A stretch of 64,000 nt of DNA from Hymenobacter crusticola (GCF_002154225.1 NZ_MTSE01000002.1:372001-436000); one strand, 5' to 3'. Positions 19,058 to 27,677 are shown, numbered from the stretch's first letter. Notes: a model not told the origin generated them from the letters alone. Program-made: numbers and translations.

Positions 19058-19065
19058 TATCTTTG
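19058..19065 (+). promoter_or_regulatory. Probable -7 box (TATCTTTG) upstream of the LUD gene
   Basis: Exact match to TAnnTTTG, 40 bp before the chosen start at 19106 and just after the ftsH terminator, as expected for a new transcription unit. The nearest TTG (19030-19032) is 25 bp upstream, a little far for a -33 element. Confidence 0.45.
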
Positions 19066-19105
19066 ACGGCTAGTGCCTTTCACCCAAGTATCTGCCGCAA
19101 GTCTG

Positions 19106-19759
19106 ATGGCTGAATCTTCCCGCGAACTTATTTTGCGTCGTATCCGCGAGTCGTTGCAAAAGCCGGCCCCCCAAGCGGCCGCGCCCGACTTCATGACATC
19201 GCTGCACCCCGCGCCCGCCGAGGATTTAGCGGTGATGTTTGCGCAAAGCTTTGTGCGAGTAGGTGGCGTATTCTATTACTGCGAATCGGAAGATCACTTC
19301 TTTGATCAGCTCTTTACCTATAAAAAGGAGAAGAAATTAGAAAACTTGTTTGTGTGGGAGCCTGAGTTGAAAAAGCTGCTGCACAAAGCTGGTCTCGTGT
19401 TTGTGGGTGATGAAAAGGAGTTTATCAAAAAAGCAGACGCTGGCCTTACGACTTGTGAAGCGCTGGTAGCGCGCACTGGCAGCGTACTTGTGAGCGGCGC
19501 TTCGGCTAGTGGCCGCCGCCTAAGCATCTACCCCGACCAGCACTTGGTACTAGCGCGCACGTCGCAGATTGTGCATGATATTGGTGAAGGACTGCAAGCG
19601 GTGAAGGACAACCACGAGGGCAAATTGCCTTCGATGATTTCGCTCACAACAGGACCTAGCCGCACGGCTGATATTGAAAAAACGTTGGTGCTCGGTGCTC
19701 ATGGCCCGCGCAGCATTGTGTTGTTTTTACTGGATGACGCGCCCGCCGCAACTACCTGA
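19106..19759 (+). CDS. LUD domain (LutC/YkgG-like) protein
   Basis: 217 residues from ATG 19106 (MAESSRELILRRIRESL, the usual LutC-type beginning); an ATG at 19073 adds 11 residues. The LUD fold shows in TTCEALVARTGSVLVSG, HLVLARTSQIVHDIGEGL and MISLTTGPSRTADIEKTLVLGAHGP. LutC is one subunit of the LutABC lactate oxidation complex, but the lutA and lutB partners are not adjacent, so the function here is open. The last 26 bp overlap the start of lpxH in another frame, suggesting coupled translation. Confidence 0.85.
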   Translation: MAESSRELILRRIRESLQKPAPQAAAPDFMTSLHPAPAEDLAVMFAQSFVRVGGVFYYCESEDHFFDQLFTYKKEKKLENLFVWEPELKKLLHKAGLVFVGDEKEFIKKADAGLTTCEALVARTGSVLVSGASASGRRLSIYPDQHLVLARTSQIVHDIGEGLQAVKDNHEGKLPSMISLTTGPSRTADIEKTLVLGAHGPRSIVLFLLDDAPAATT

Positions 19760-20525
19760 CCTCGCGCTGCCGCCCGGCCGTCGCGTGTACTTCGCCTCCG
19801 ACTTCCACCTTGGAACGCCCGACGCGGCTAGCTCCGCCGCCCGCGAGCGGCGCATCGTGCGTTGGCTTGACCAATGCGCTCAAGATGCTGCTGCTATCTA
19901 TCTGGTTGGCGACATTTTCGACTTTTGGTTTGAGTACCGCCATGCCATTCCGCGCGGCTTTATCCGGCTGCAAGGTAAGCTAGCTGAACTAACCGACAGT
20001 GGCATTCCTGTGACGTTCTTTACTGGCAACCACGACATGTGGATGTTCGACTACTTCACGGAGGAGTTAAACATTCCTATCCTGCGCCACCCTATTAGTC
20101 AGCGGATTGGTAATCATACCTTCCATATGGGCCACGGCGATGGGCTAGGTCCGAAGGATCATACGTATAAGTTTCTGAAGCAAATTTTTGCGAGCCCAGT
20201 GGCGCAGTGGTTGTTTGCGCGGCTCCATCCAAACTTTGGTATCGGCATTGCCAACAATTGGAGCCGCCGCAGCCGCATTCAGAACACAGCCAAGGACGAA
20301 AAATATTTCGGTGACGACGAATGGTTGCTAGTGTATTGCCGGGAACTGGAGCGCCTGCACCACCACGATTATTACGTGTTTGGGCACCGACACTTGCCGC
20401 TTGATGTAGAGGTAGCACCCGATAGTCGGTACATCAACCTAGGTGAGTGGGTAAATTATCGCTCCTACGCCAGCTATGATGGAGACCAATTGTCGCTGTT
20501 ACATTTTGAGCAAGAGGTTAAATAG
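19734..20525 (+). CDS. lpxH: UDP-2,3-diacylglucosamine diphosphatase (LpxH-type metallophosphoesterase)
   Basis: 263 residues from ATG 19734; an earlier ATG (19674) would add 20 residues read through the LUD gene and is unlikely. The two-metal phosphoesterase motifs are present: SDFHLG (D23, H25), LVGDIFDFW (D60), GNHD (about 98-101), GHGDG (about 133-137) and FGHRH. LpxH cleaves UDP-2,3-diacylglucosamine to lipid X in lipid A synthesis at the inner membrane face. The FDFWFEY and GLGPKDHTYK segments match the Bacteroidota LpxH type. It overlaps the upstream LUD gene by 26 bp. Confidence 0.85.
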   Translation: MTRPPQLPDLALPPGRRVYFASDFHLGTPDAASSAARERRIVRWLDQCAQDAAAIYLVGDIFDFWFEYRHAIPRGFIRLQGKLAELTDSGIPVTFFTGNHDMWMFDYFTEELNIPILRHPISQRIGNHTFHMGHGDGLGPKDHTYKFLKQIFASPVAQWLFARLHPNFGIGIANNWSRRSRIQNTAKDEKYFGDDEWLLVYCRELERLHHHDYYVFGHRHLPLDVEVAPDSRYINLGEWVNYRSYASYDGDQLSLLHFEQEVK

Positions 20526-20565
20526 CTATTAGTAAATAAATCGTAATTAGTTGATATAGAAAAGT

Positions 20566-21513
20566 ATGGGTAAGCTGGAGCTCAAGATGTCGTATTGGCT
20601 GAAGCAATTCGTCATTGTCTCGTTGCTCTCTACTCACTACTTGCTGCCAGCTCGCGCTCAAACCTCGGTACCTCCAGCAGCTTCGGTGGCGCCGGCGGGC
20701 AAACCTGCTTCCAGTACACCAGCCTATAACGCGACAGCAAATACAAGCCAAGAAGCCGTAGATGCTAATGGGTGGAAGCTAGTGCGCACCATCAAGCTAG
20801 CTCGGCCGGGAGCTGCTTCGCTAGACCGTCGCGGTAATTTCTACGTAGCCGACGAGCAAGATAATATCCATCAGTACGGCCCCGATGGGCAGGCGCTCAA
20901 CCTTTATTCACCGCCCCAGCCCGGCCATACAGCTCAAATTGAGGCCTGGAACAGCGCCAAAATTCTCGTTTTCTACGACGATCGTCAGGAAATCCTGTTG
21001 CTCGACCGGTTCATGACGCTCATCACGAACGTACGGCTCATCGATTTCTTGGACGGCAGTATCCGTGTGGCAACCCTCGCCCCTGATGACCGACTGTGGC
21101 TGTTCAATGAAAGCGACCTGACCCTGCGGCAGTTCGATCCGACGCTGCAACGGCTCATGCTTAGCACCCCGCTCGACCTGATCATCGGCCGTTCGAAACC
21201 CGATTTTCGCTTTTTGCGCCAGTACCAGAATAACTTGTACCTGGTAGATCGGACGAGCGGCATCTTTGTGTTTGATAACCTAGGTAACTACCGCAAAAAG
21301 CTCCCTTTTACGGGGTTAAATACAGTTGGCTTTCGCGGCGATGAGCTGTATTACCTAGCTGGCAACCAAGTGCATTTCTTTCAGCTCTACACGTTCAACG
21401 AGCGAAATGTACCCTTGCCTGCAGCGGCAGCCACAGCCCAACAGGTGTTGCTGGGTGAACAGTATGCCTACATCGTGACGGCAACGGGAGTGCTAGTTTA
21501 TCAAGTAGCATAA
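20566..21513 (+). CDS. Secreted protein of unknown function with propeller-like repeats
   Basis: 315 residues (308 if the ATG at 20587 is used, which gives a tighter signal peptide MSYWLKQFVIVSLL... ending PARAQ). After a Pro/Ala/Thr-rich linker the mature part shows repeated strand patterns such as ASLDRRGNFYVADEQDNIHQYGPDGQ and DRLWLFNESDLTLRQFD, like NHL or YncE-type six-bladed propellers. No catalytic residues stand out. It follows lpxH by 40 bp and may share its transcript. I do not recognise a named family. Confidence 0.7.
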   Translation: MGKLELKMSYWLKQFVIVSLLSTHYLLPARAQTSVPPAASVAPAGKPASSTPAYNATANTSQEAVDANGWKLVRTIKLARPGAASLDRRGNFYVADEQDNIHQYGPDGQALNLYSPPQPGHTAQIEAWNSAKILVFYDDRQEILLLDRFMTLITNVRLIDFLDGSIRVATLAPDDRLWLFNESDLTLRQFDPTLQRLMLSTPLDLIIGRSKPDFRFLRQYQNNLYLVDRTSGIFVFDNLGNYRKKLPFTGLNTVGFRGDELYYLAGNQVHFFQLYTFNERNVPLPAAAATAQQVLLGEQYAYIVTATGVLVYQVA

Positions 21514-21720
21514 AGCTAGCTAGGTTGTATGCTAGCCTGGGGCTGTAGCTGACCAGTGAACAGGAGGGAAGGCAGAAGGAGAACAAGATTATGGCTAAGC
21601 ATACTGGTAGGGTGCCGCTTTGGTAACCCGCCTAATTGTCGAGCCGTTACTAAGAACCTAGGTCACAGCTGCTCTGTGCTTAGCTGATCCTCTCTTCTTC
21701 CAAAACCAAACCCTGTTCGT

Positions 21721-22881
21721 ATGAAAGCCCTCGTGTATCATGGGATGAAAGACGTTCGCGTCGATACCGTTGATGATCCTAAAATCGAAGAATCGCGCGA
21801 CGCCATTATTCGGGTAACCAGCACGGCTATCTGCGGCTCCGACCTGCACATTTATAATGGCAGCATCCCGCAACCTAGGCCTATGGTGCTCGGGCACGAG
21901 TTTATGGGTATTGTGGAGGAAGTAGGCAAAGGCGTTGGCAACCTTAAGCGCGGCGACCGGGTCGTGGTGCCCTTTCCAATAGCGTGTGGCACGTGCTTTT
22001 TCTGTAACCACGATCTGCCCGGTCACTGCGAAAATTCTAATCCCGACCATTACGGTCCGGAGGGTGGGCTCATGACCGAGAAAGGAGGCGCCCTCTTCGG
22101 TTACACCGACCTTTATGGCGGCTACAATGGCGGCCAGGCTGAATATGTGCGCGTGCCTTACGCTGACTACGGTCCGCGTATCGTGCCTGATAGTCTTACC
22201 GACGAGCAGGTACTGTTCCTTACCGATATTTTTCCTACTGGCTATTCTGGCATTGATTGGGGCGAAGTAAAAGGCGGAGAGGTGGTAGCCATTTTTGGCG
22301 CTGGCCCGGTGGGCATCATGGCTGCCAAATCAGCGTGGCTGCGCGGCGCGGCGCGTGTAGTAGTTATCGACCCGCTGCAGTATCGGCTCGACAAGGCGAA
22401 AGCAACAGCCAACTGCGAAACCATTCTGTGGGATAACCAAAAAGATACTGTTGAGCAAATCCGCGCTATGAGCAGCGGCCGCGGCGCCGACGTATGTGTG
22501 GAAGCCGTGGGCTTTGAACCCATGCGCGATTTATTCGACCGCGTGAAGTCAGTGGTGAATTTGGAAAAAGGTTCGCCTAAAGTGCTGGAGGCCTGCATGA
22601 GCGCCGTGCGCCGTGGGGGCATCGTATCCGTGCTAGGGGTATATGCTACGCCGTTTGATAATTTCCCAGTTGGTCAGTTCTTCGACAAAGGCATTACCAT
22701 TCGGGGTGGTCAAGCTCCCGCTCAAAAACACATCGACAAGCTGCTAGAATACATTGTACAAGGCAAAGTGAAGCTAGATGACATCATCACGCACCGCTTG
22801 CCGCTGGCAGATGCCGCGCACGGCTACGATATTTTTCGCAATAAGAAAGATAACTGCGTAAAAGTAGTGCTTCAGCCTTAA
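21721..22881 (+). CDS. Zinc-dependent alcohol dehydrogenase (medium-chain, formaldehyde-dehydrogenase-like)
   Basis: 386 residues of the MDR superfamily. Catalytic zinc ligands are C38 (ICGSDLH) and H59-E60 (LGHEF). The structural zinc cysteines are C89, C92, C95 and C103. The nucleotide-binding motif GAGPVG is at 193-198. Length and segments such as YGPEGGLMTEKGGALFGYTDLYGGYNGGQAEYVRVP place it with the long zinc ADHs that include glutathione-independent formaldehyde dehydrogenase. The true substrate is unknown. It stands alone between a possible regulatory region and a strong terminator. Confidence 0.88.
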   Translation: MKALVYHGMKDVRVDTVDDPKIEESRDAIIRVTSTAICGSDLHIYNGSIPQPRPMVLGHEFMGIVEEVGKGVGNLKRGDRVVVPFPIACGTCFFCNHDLPGHCENSNPDHYGPEGGLMTEKGGALFGYTDLYGGYNGGQAEYVRVPYADYGPRIVPDSLTDEQVLFLTDIFPTGYSGIDWGEVKGGEVVAIFGAGPVGIMAAKSAWLRGAARVVVIDPLQYRLDKAKATANCETILWDNQKDTVEQIRAMSSGRGADVCVEAVGFEPMRDLFDRVKSVVNLEKGSPKVLEACMSAVRRGGIVSVLGVYATPFDNFPVGQFFDKGITIRGGQAPAQKHIDKLLEYIVQGKVKLDDIITHRLPLADAAHGYDIFRNKKDNCVKVVLQP

Positions 22882-22930
22882 TATCAGCCCTCAACGTTCT
22901 CTATTAGCGGTTCTACCACTTGATTTATCT

Positions 22931-22961
22931 AAAAAGCTCGCCAAACGGCGAGCTTTTTTAT
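22931..22961 (+). terminator. Terminator after the alcohol dehydrogenase gene
   Basis: 12-bp perfect stem (arms 22931-22942 and 22947-22958, loop AAAC) with flanking A- and T-runs. Confidence 0.85.
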
Positions 22962-23078
22962 TTTCTTGTGGGCTAGGTATGGTGGAACATTCGAGCCTTT
23001 GCTGGCCTTTGGAGGCAGCTACGATCCGGTGAAGTTCAACCAAAACCTGGCAACAGACTACTGACAACTTATAACCGG

Positions 23079-23086
23079 TATCTTTG
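23079..23086 (+). promoter_or_regulatory. Probable -7 box (TATCTTTG) upstream of ricT
   Basis: Exact TAnnTTTG match, 58 bp before the preferred GTG start of ricT. No clear TTG at -33. Confidence 0.4.
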
Positions 23087-23143
23087 TAGACAACCGATTT
23101 CGTGCGGCGCTTTGTCCGCCTTACCTATAGATCTTTTCAAGCC

Positions 23144-24718
23144 GTGGCTTGCACTTCTTGTTCCTCCGGGGGCGGCTGCTCTTCCTCAGCGAAGGGTTGC
23201 GGCTCTAAAGGCGGTTGCAGCTCTGGAGGCTGCACCCGTCTCAATGTATTCGACTGGCTTCAGGATGTAGACCTGCCCAGCGACTTTAAAGAATTTGACC
23301 TCGTCGAGATCCGCTTCAAAGGCGGCCGCAAAGACTTTTTTCGTAATACTAGCCGGTTGCCCCTCGTCACCGGCGATGCCGTGGTAGTAGAAGCCGCCGG
23401 CAATGGTTGGCACCTAGGTCATGTGTCGTTGAAAGGCGAATTGGTGCGCTTGCAAATGCGCAAGAAAAAAGTGCCCGTCGACTCCAAAGAGATTCGTGGC
23501 ATTCTGCGGGTAGCTACTTCCCAGGATGTAGAACGCTGGGAGGCGGTGCGTGACCTCGAAACCGGCACTATGTTCCGGGCGCGCTCGGTAGTGGAAGAGC
23601 TGAAACTGAAGATGAAGCTCTCCGACGTCGAGTACCAGGCCGACCGCACGCGTGCTACCTTCTTCTACTCCGCCGAAGACCGCGTAGACTTCCGCGACCT
23701 AATCCGCCGTTTGGCCGACGAGTTTCGGGTGCGCGTGGAGATGCGCCAGATTTCGCTGCGCCATGAAGCCGGCCGCCTAGGTGGTATCGGCTCGTGCGGG
23801 CGGGAGCTGTGCTGCTCTACGTGGCTCACCGACTTCAAGAGCGTGAGCACAACGGCGGCCCGTTATCAAAACTTAAGTCTGAACCCCGCTAAGCTTTCGG
23901 GGCAATGTGGTCGCCTAAAATGCTGTCTAAACTACGAGCTCGACACGTACCTCGATGCGCTCAAGGATATTCCGCAAGTACAGCGCCCGCTCCAAACCGA
24001 GAGAGGAGAAGCCTTCCTGCAAAAAACCGACATCTTCAAGAAGCGGATGTGGTTTGCGTTTCGTGGCGACAACAACTGGGTGATGATCCCAACGGAGCGC
24101 GTACGCGAGATCCAGGACATGAACAAGCGCGGCGAAAAGCCCGAAAACCTGCTAGCTCCGGTACTGGAAGAAGAACGCGCCCCCGAGGTATCGGCCCACG
24201 TGGAAGGTAATCTCGACCGCCTCGACGATAAAATAAAGTCGGGTAAGCGTAGCAAGCGGAAAAAGAAAAAAGTGAGTGCTGAGCAAGGCCAGCCAGTAGT
24301 TGCTGCGCCCGCGCCCAAACTGCCGCAGAAAGAAAAATTGCCAACTCCCAAAGCGCCAGCTCCGCCATCCGGTACCGAACCGGCAGCAAGTGCTACGGGA
24401 GCTGCGGAAGCCCAATCCGAAGTTCGTCGGCCACGTGGTTCGGCTGCGCGGCCTCTCAACCGGCGGAGTCATCGTAACCGATCGGATAAAGACAATAAAG
24501 AAGGAGGCAAGCCTGAAGGAACTGCGGACACCCCAAAGCCGCCCCGCGGCAATGAGCCGCGCCCACCCCGGCCAACACCCAATCCGAACGGCGATAGTGC
24601 GCCGCGGGCAGCAGGTGAGGGCGGTGAGCGAAACGGTCGTTCGTCTCGGCGCGGCCCGCGGCCACCCCGGCCTGGTGGTGGCAGCCCAACCGGCGCTCCT
24701 TCTACTCCTGCTTCCTGA
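23144..24718 (+). CDS. ricT: PSP1/RicT-family protein with Cys-rich N-terminus
   Basis: 524 residues from the GTG at 23144, which gives the N-terminus MACTSCSSGGGC seen in relatives; another GTG at 23102 adds 14 residues. Residues 3-32 hold many Cys and Gly residues. The PSP1 domain (about 60-290) contains the conserved Cys signature GSCGRELCCSTWL and GQCGRLKCCLNYE. In Bacillus, RicT (YaaT) works with RicA and RicF as an Fe-S complex that affects RNA processing; whether that holds here is unknown. The C-terminal 150 residues are Pro/Arg/Lys-rich and disordered. gldH starts 8 bp downstream, so both are probably one operon. Confidence 0.85.
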   Translation: MACTSCSSGGGCSSSAKGCGSKGGCSSGGCTRLNVFDWLQDVDLPSDFKEFDLVEIRFKGGRKDFFRNTSRLPLVTGDAVVVEAAGNGWHLGHVSLKGELVRLQMRKKKVPVDSKEIRGILRVATSQDVERWEAVRDLETGTMFRARSVVEELKLKMKLSDVEYQADRTRATFFYSAEDRVDFRDLIRRLADEFRVRVEMRQISLRHEAGRLGGIGSCGRELCCSTWLTDFKSVSTTAARYQNLSLNPAKLSGQCGRLKCCLNYELDTYLDALKDIPQVQRPLQTERGEAFLQKTDIFKKRMWFAFRGDNNWVMIPTERVREIQDMNKRGEKPENLLAPVLEEERAPEVSAHVEGNLDRLDDKIKSGKRSKRKKKKVSAEQGQPVVAAPAPKLPQKEKLPTPKAPAPPSGTEPAASATGAAEAQSEVRRPRGSAARPLNRRSHRNRSDKDNKEGGKPEGTADTPKPPRGNEPRPPRPTPNPNGDSAPRAAGEGGERNGRSSRRGPRPPRPGGGSPTGAPSTPAS

Positions 24719-24726
24719 TACTACCT

Positions 24727-25215
24727 ATGCGTAAACTGATTCACTTGTGGCTAGTCCTGGGCTTAACGCTCGGGCTAGCTGCCTGCGACCCTAACCGGGT
24801 ATTTGAGAAAAACACTGACCTCGACAACAACCGGTGGGCTGTACAAGTAAAGCCAGCGTTTGAGTTTGAGATAGCCGACACTACGCAGCGCTACGACATT
24901 TACATCAATATTCGCAATACGCTCTCGTACGGATACTATAACCTTTACGTGAAGCACACGCTCACGGGCCCCGACAACAAGCGCATTTCGCAACTGCTGC
25001 ACCAAATGCTGCTGATGAACCCGCAGACGGGTGAACCGCAGGGGAGCGGAACGGGCGATCTTTTTGACCACCAATTCTTGGCGCTGCCCAACCAGCATTT
25101 TCGGCACCCCGGCACGTACAAGATTGTGCTGGAGCAGTATATGCGCCAAGACCAGCTACCGGATATTATGTCGGTGGGAATACGCGTGGCAAAAGCAGGC
25201 GAACCCAAAAAGTAG
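24727..25215 (+). CDS. gldH: Gliding motility lipoprotein GldH
   Basis: 162 residues. Lipoprotein signal with lipobox LAAC (C20). The body matches GldH: CDPNRVFEKNTDLDNNRW, YDIYINIRNTLSYGYYNLYV, GDLFDHQFLALPNQHFRHPGTYKIVLEQYMRQDQLPDIMSVGIRV. GldH is required for gliding and chitin use in Flavobacterium and is linked to the T9SS motor/translocon, though its exact function is not settled. It directly follows ricT, a pairing I recall from other Bacteroidota. Ends at a strong hairpin shared with the converging cold-shock gene. Confidence 0.92.
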   Translation: MRKLIHLWLVLGLTLGLAACDPNRVFEKNTDLDNNRWAVQVKPAFEFEIADTTQRYDIYINIRNTLSYGYYNLYVKHTLTGPDNKRISQLLHQMLLMNPQTGEPQGSGTGDLFDHQFLALPNQHFRHPGTYKIVLEQYMRQDQLPDIMSVGIRVAKAGEPKK

Positions 25216-25275
25216 TTGGCCTACATTAGCCAAAGCCTAGGTAGGAAAGCTAGCTTGCTGCCCAAGTGTACTAAT

Positions 25276-25314
25276 AAAAAAACCTCCTTCAGCTCAGCTG
25301 AAGGAGGTTTTTTT
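25276..25314 (+). terminator. Bidirectional terminator between gldH and a cold-shock gene
   Basis: Long hairpin centred on CTTCAGCTCAGCTGAAG with GGAGG/CCTCC stem pairs and A-run/T-run on both flanks; it can end gldH (plus) and the cold-shock gene (minus). Confidence 0.85.
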
Positions 25315-25350
25315 GATTTCTATGTGCCCTATCACAGGCAGAAGATCCGA

Positions 25351-25545
25351 CTAGCTGATAAGACGTACTTTAACGGCATTCAGGCCTTTCTTGCCCTGCT
25401 GCACATCATATTCTACTTTGTCGTTGTCGCGAACGGGCTGCATCAGGTTAGAGGCATGCACGAAAACATCCTCACCACCGTCATCCGGCTTGATAAAACC
25501 AAAACCCTTGGTCTCATTGAAAAATTTTACGGTACCGGTACTCAT
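25351..25545 (-). CDS. Cold-shock domain protein (CspA family)
   Basis: 64 residues, the standard CspA size. RNA-binding motifs RNP1 (KGFGFI) and RNP2 (DVFVHAS) are present on the five-stranded barrel. These proteins bind single-stranded RNA and act as RNA chaperones, often but not always cold-induced. A second csp gene lies 292 bp upstream on the same strand. The two proteins differ at many positions, so this is an old duplication. The long upstream gap may include a structured 5' leader. Confidence 0.93.
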   Translation of the reverse strand: MSTGTVKFFNETKGFGFIKPDDGGEDVFVHASNLMQPVRDNDKVEYDVQQGKKGLNAVKVRLIS

Positions 25546-25771
25546 ATTCTGCTAAAAAAATGAATGGATTGTGGTGAATGAATGAGCTAAAGGTAAAACT
25601 TATTTTGAGTTCTCCTCACTCATCAAAAAAAGTTGTAACTCGATTCTTGACAAGCAGGAGGTTGAAATTTAACCGGAACGACACCGCGTACCTGCGTACG
25701 AAGCTAGCTGCGGCAGATAATAATTTAGCCTTGAGCGTCAGCAATATGGCGAGCAGGAACAGCAAAACAAA

Positions 25772-25801
25772 ATCCTGCCCCAGTCAAAACCGAAGCAGGA
25801 T
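25772..25801 (-). terminator. Terminator after the upstream cold-shock gene
   Basis: On the minus strand a 7-bp stem (ATCCTGC/GCAGGAT, arms 25772-25778 and 25795-25801) is followed by TTTGTTTT, 37 bp after the csp stop codon. It separates the two csp genes into independent transcripts. Confidence 0.6.
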
Positions 25802-25837
25802 GTGCAAATAGGAGCTGCTAGCAAAGGGGGAAGCCCC

Positions 25838-26029
25838 TTAAATGCGCTCTACCTTAACGGCGTTCAGGCCTTTCTTTCCTTCAATAACTTCGAAAGATAC
25901 CCGATCATTTTCGCGGATTTCGTGGATAAGGCCAGTTTGGTGCACAAAGATATCTTGGTTGTTTTCGTCTTGAACGATAAAACCGAAGCCCTTTGACTCA
26001 TTAAAGAACTTCACTTTGCCTGTTTTCAT
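25838..26029 (-). CDS. Cold-shock domain protein (CspA family), second copy
   Basis: 63 residues with RNP1 KGFGFI and RNP2 DIFVHQT. Similar to the copy at 25351 and sharing its ending KKGLNAVKV. It has its own terminator, so it is probably transcribed separately. The gene for a large disordered protein begins 286 bp away on the other strand. Confidence 0.93.
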   Translation of the reverse strand: MKTGKVKFFNESKGFGFIVQDENNQDIFVHQTGLIHEIRENDRVSFEVIEGKKGLNAVKVERI

Positions 26030-26315
26030 AAAGAGCAGGTGATTTGGGGATTAATGAAAAAAGAATGGATTAGTTGGAAGAGGCTAGCCAAATACGCACG
26101 GGCAAAAGGCCGTGCGTGGGGCGAAAATAAGCGGCTTGATCAGTAACTCCAATAGCCGACCTAGGTAGAGCTACTCTGCCCGCGCAAATACCGAACACCA
26201 AATACGAGGTGCTAGTGTGGCTAGCAGCAGCGGCGCAGATTTCCCTGGTAAGCATTAACTCTGCTGAGACACACGCGTATAGCTCAGATCACGAAGTACT
26301 TGTTTCCACCCACCT

Positions 26316-27614
26316 ATGTACTCTCCCATGGAAGATAAAACGGAAAATCCTCGCAATAATGAGTCGCAAGTAACCGATGGCGCTGATAGCAACACCGTTA
26401 GTATGCAAGCCAAAATGGGTGCTGGAGCTAGCAACACCCTAGCGAATAGCGTAACCCAGTCTGAAACGCCTGCTATGCAGGGCACCCCGGCGTCAGACCA
26501 GAAGGCCTCATCTAGTGAGTCGCTCGTCGATTCGGAAATGAGTGTTGGCAAAGGCAATGTTGGTGGACCGACGGGGCAACAACCAAACAAGGAAGCTACC
26601 CCCGAGGATGTGCAGCCCGGCGCCGGCGAATCGCAAGAGCAGCAGGAGCGCCAGCAACACTCCGATTCGGAACCTAGTGACCAGTACGGTGGCAACTTTG
26701 GCAATAGCGTGCAGGACATTTACCAAGATGATGACCGGCATGAAAACCAAATCAGCGGCGCTAGCCGCGGGGAATTTGGTACCCAAGACCACGGCAACAC
26801 GCAAGGTGGTTACGGTAACCAGTTTCGCGCGACAAACGAAAGCGGCAACTATACTCTCTCCAACGGGCCGCAGGAAAATTCTTACCAGAACTACAGCGGG
26901 CGCGATGATTCGTACCGGCAAGGGCAGCAGAGCTCTACGCAAGTAGTTTATGGTCAGGATAATTTGCCTTACGAGCAATTGCAGCCTAATGCGCAGGCCG
27001 GTAACGATGGCAGCACGTACCTAAATGACAACGGCTCGGGCTACGGCCGTAGCCGTGGCTACAGCGCCGACTACGGCACTTCGTCGTTGACGGATAGCAA
27101 CATGGGCACCACGCCTACGAACCGCAGTGACCTAGGTGCGCAGCAGCGTAATCAGAACGAGGACCGCAACTCATCACGCGGGGGCTACGATAACCAGGAC
27201 CGTACCCAAGGTGGCAACGGCCAGCAAACAAGCCGCGACGAGCGAGAAGACAGCTACAATCAGGCAGCCGGCATTCCAGATCCTAACAGCCGTAGCACGT
27301 ACCAACAACCTTCTGCCCGCGACGAGGAAGAGAACAAAACGAACCGTAGCGGCTCGGGTGACGGTCAGGGTGACTACAACGGCAAGACCACGGAAGGCTT
27401 CGGGTCGCAAGGCGGCTCGTATGATGATGAGTACGCCTCCTCCGACCCCAACAGCAAGCAAGGCGCCCCTGTCCGCGGCGACTACGATAATGCTGACAAA
27501 GCCAAAAACTACGGCGCCGAGAAGCGCGAAGAGTATCGTGCTGAGGACAAAGAAGACTATGGCTCTGCTCCACGGCGCAACCAAGGCCGCGATGCTGCCG
27601 ATAGCAACGTCTGA
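26316..27614 (+). CDS. Large intrinsically disordered G/N/Q/S/Y-rich protein, unknown function
   Basis: 432 residues without a signal peptide, membrane helix or recognisable domain. Residues 1-130 are rich in S, E, T, Q and P; residues 130-330 are rich in G, N, Q, S, Y and R with motifs such as GGYGNQ, SGYGRSRGYSADYG and GRDDSYRQGQQSS; the end (about 330-432) is charged (YGAEKREEYRAEDKEDYGS). Composition resembles prion-like or hydrophilin-type domains that phase-separate or protect against drying. No repeat unit is exact. ATG 26316 and ATG 26328 are both possible starts. A real gene is supported by steady codon use and a terminator at its end, but no homologue family can be named. Confidence 0.75.
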   Translation: MYSPMEDKTENPRNNESQVTDGADSNTVSMQAKMGAGASNTLANSVTQSETPAMQGTPASDQKASSSESLVDSEMSVGKGNVGGPTGQQPNKEATPEDVQPGAGESQEQQERQQHSDSEPSDQYGGNFGNSVQDIYQDDDRHENQISGASRGEFGTQDHGNTQGGYGNQFRATNESGNYTLSNGPQENSYQNYSGRDDSYRQGQQSSTQVVYGQDNLPYEQLQPNAQAGNDGSTYLNDNGSGYGRSRGYSADYGTSSLTDSNMGTTPTNRSDLGAQQRNQNEDRNSSRGGYDNQDRTQGGNGQQTSRDEREDSYNQAAGIPDPNSRSTYQQPSARDEEENKTNRSGSGDGQGDYNGKTTEGFGSQGGSYDDEYASSDPNSKQGAPVRGDYDNADKAKNYGAEKREEYRAEDKEDYGSAPRRNQGRDAADSNV

Positions 27615-27648
27615 AGCTAGGTAGGACTACACTTCTTCATACACCAAC

Positions 27649-27677
27649 GGGGGCTTCTCAATAGTTGAGAAGCCCCC
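27649..27677. terminator. Bidirectional hairpin after the disordered-protein gene
   Basis: 13-bp perfect stem (arms 27649-27661 and 27665-27677, loop TAG) between converging genes; there is no long T-run, so efficiency is uncertain. Confidence 0.65.

Noticed and set aside
25578..25811. Possible 77-codon gene between the two cold-shock genes
   Set aside because: Overlaps a terminator and the probable csp leader; the sequence is basic and without domain features.
26508..27624. Alternative frames within the disordered-protein gene, both strands
   Set aside because: Low-complexity coding gives long open frames in several phases; only the 26316 frame has sensible amino-acid bias and an end at the terminator.
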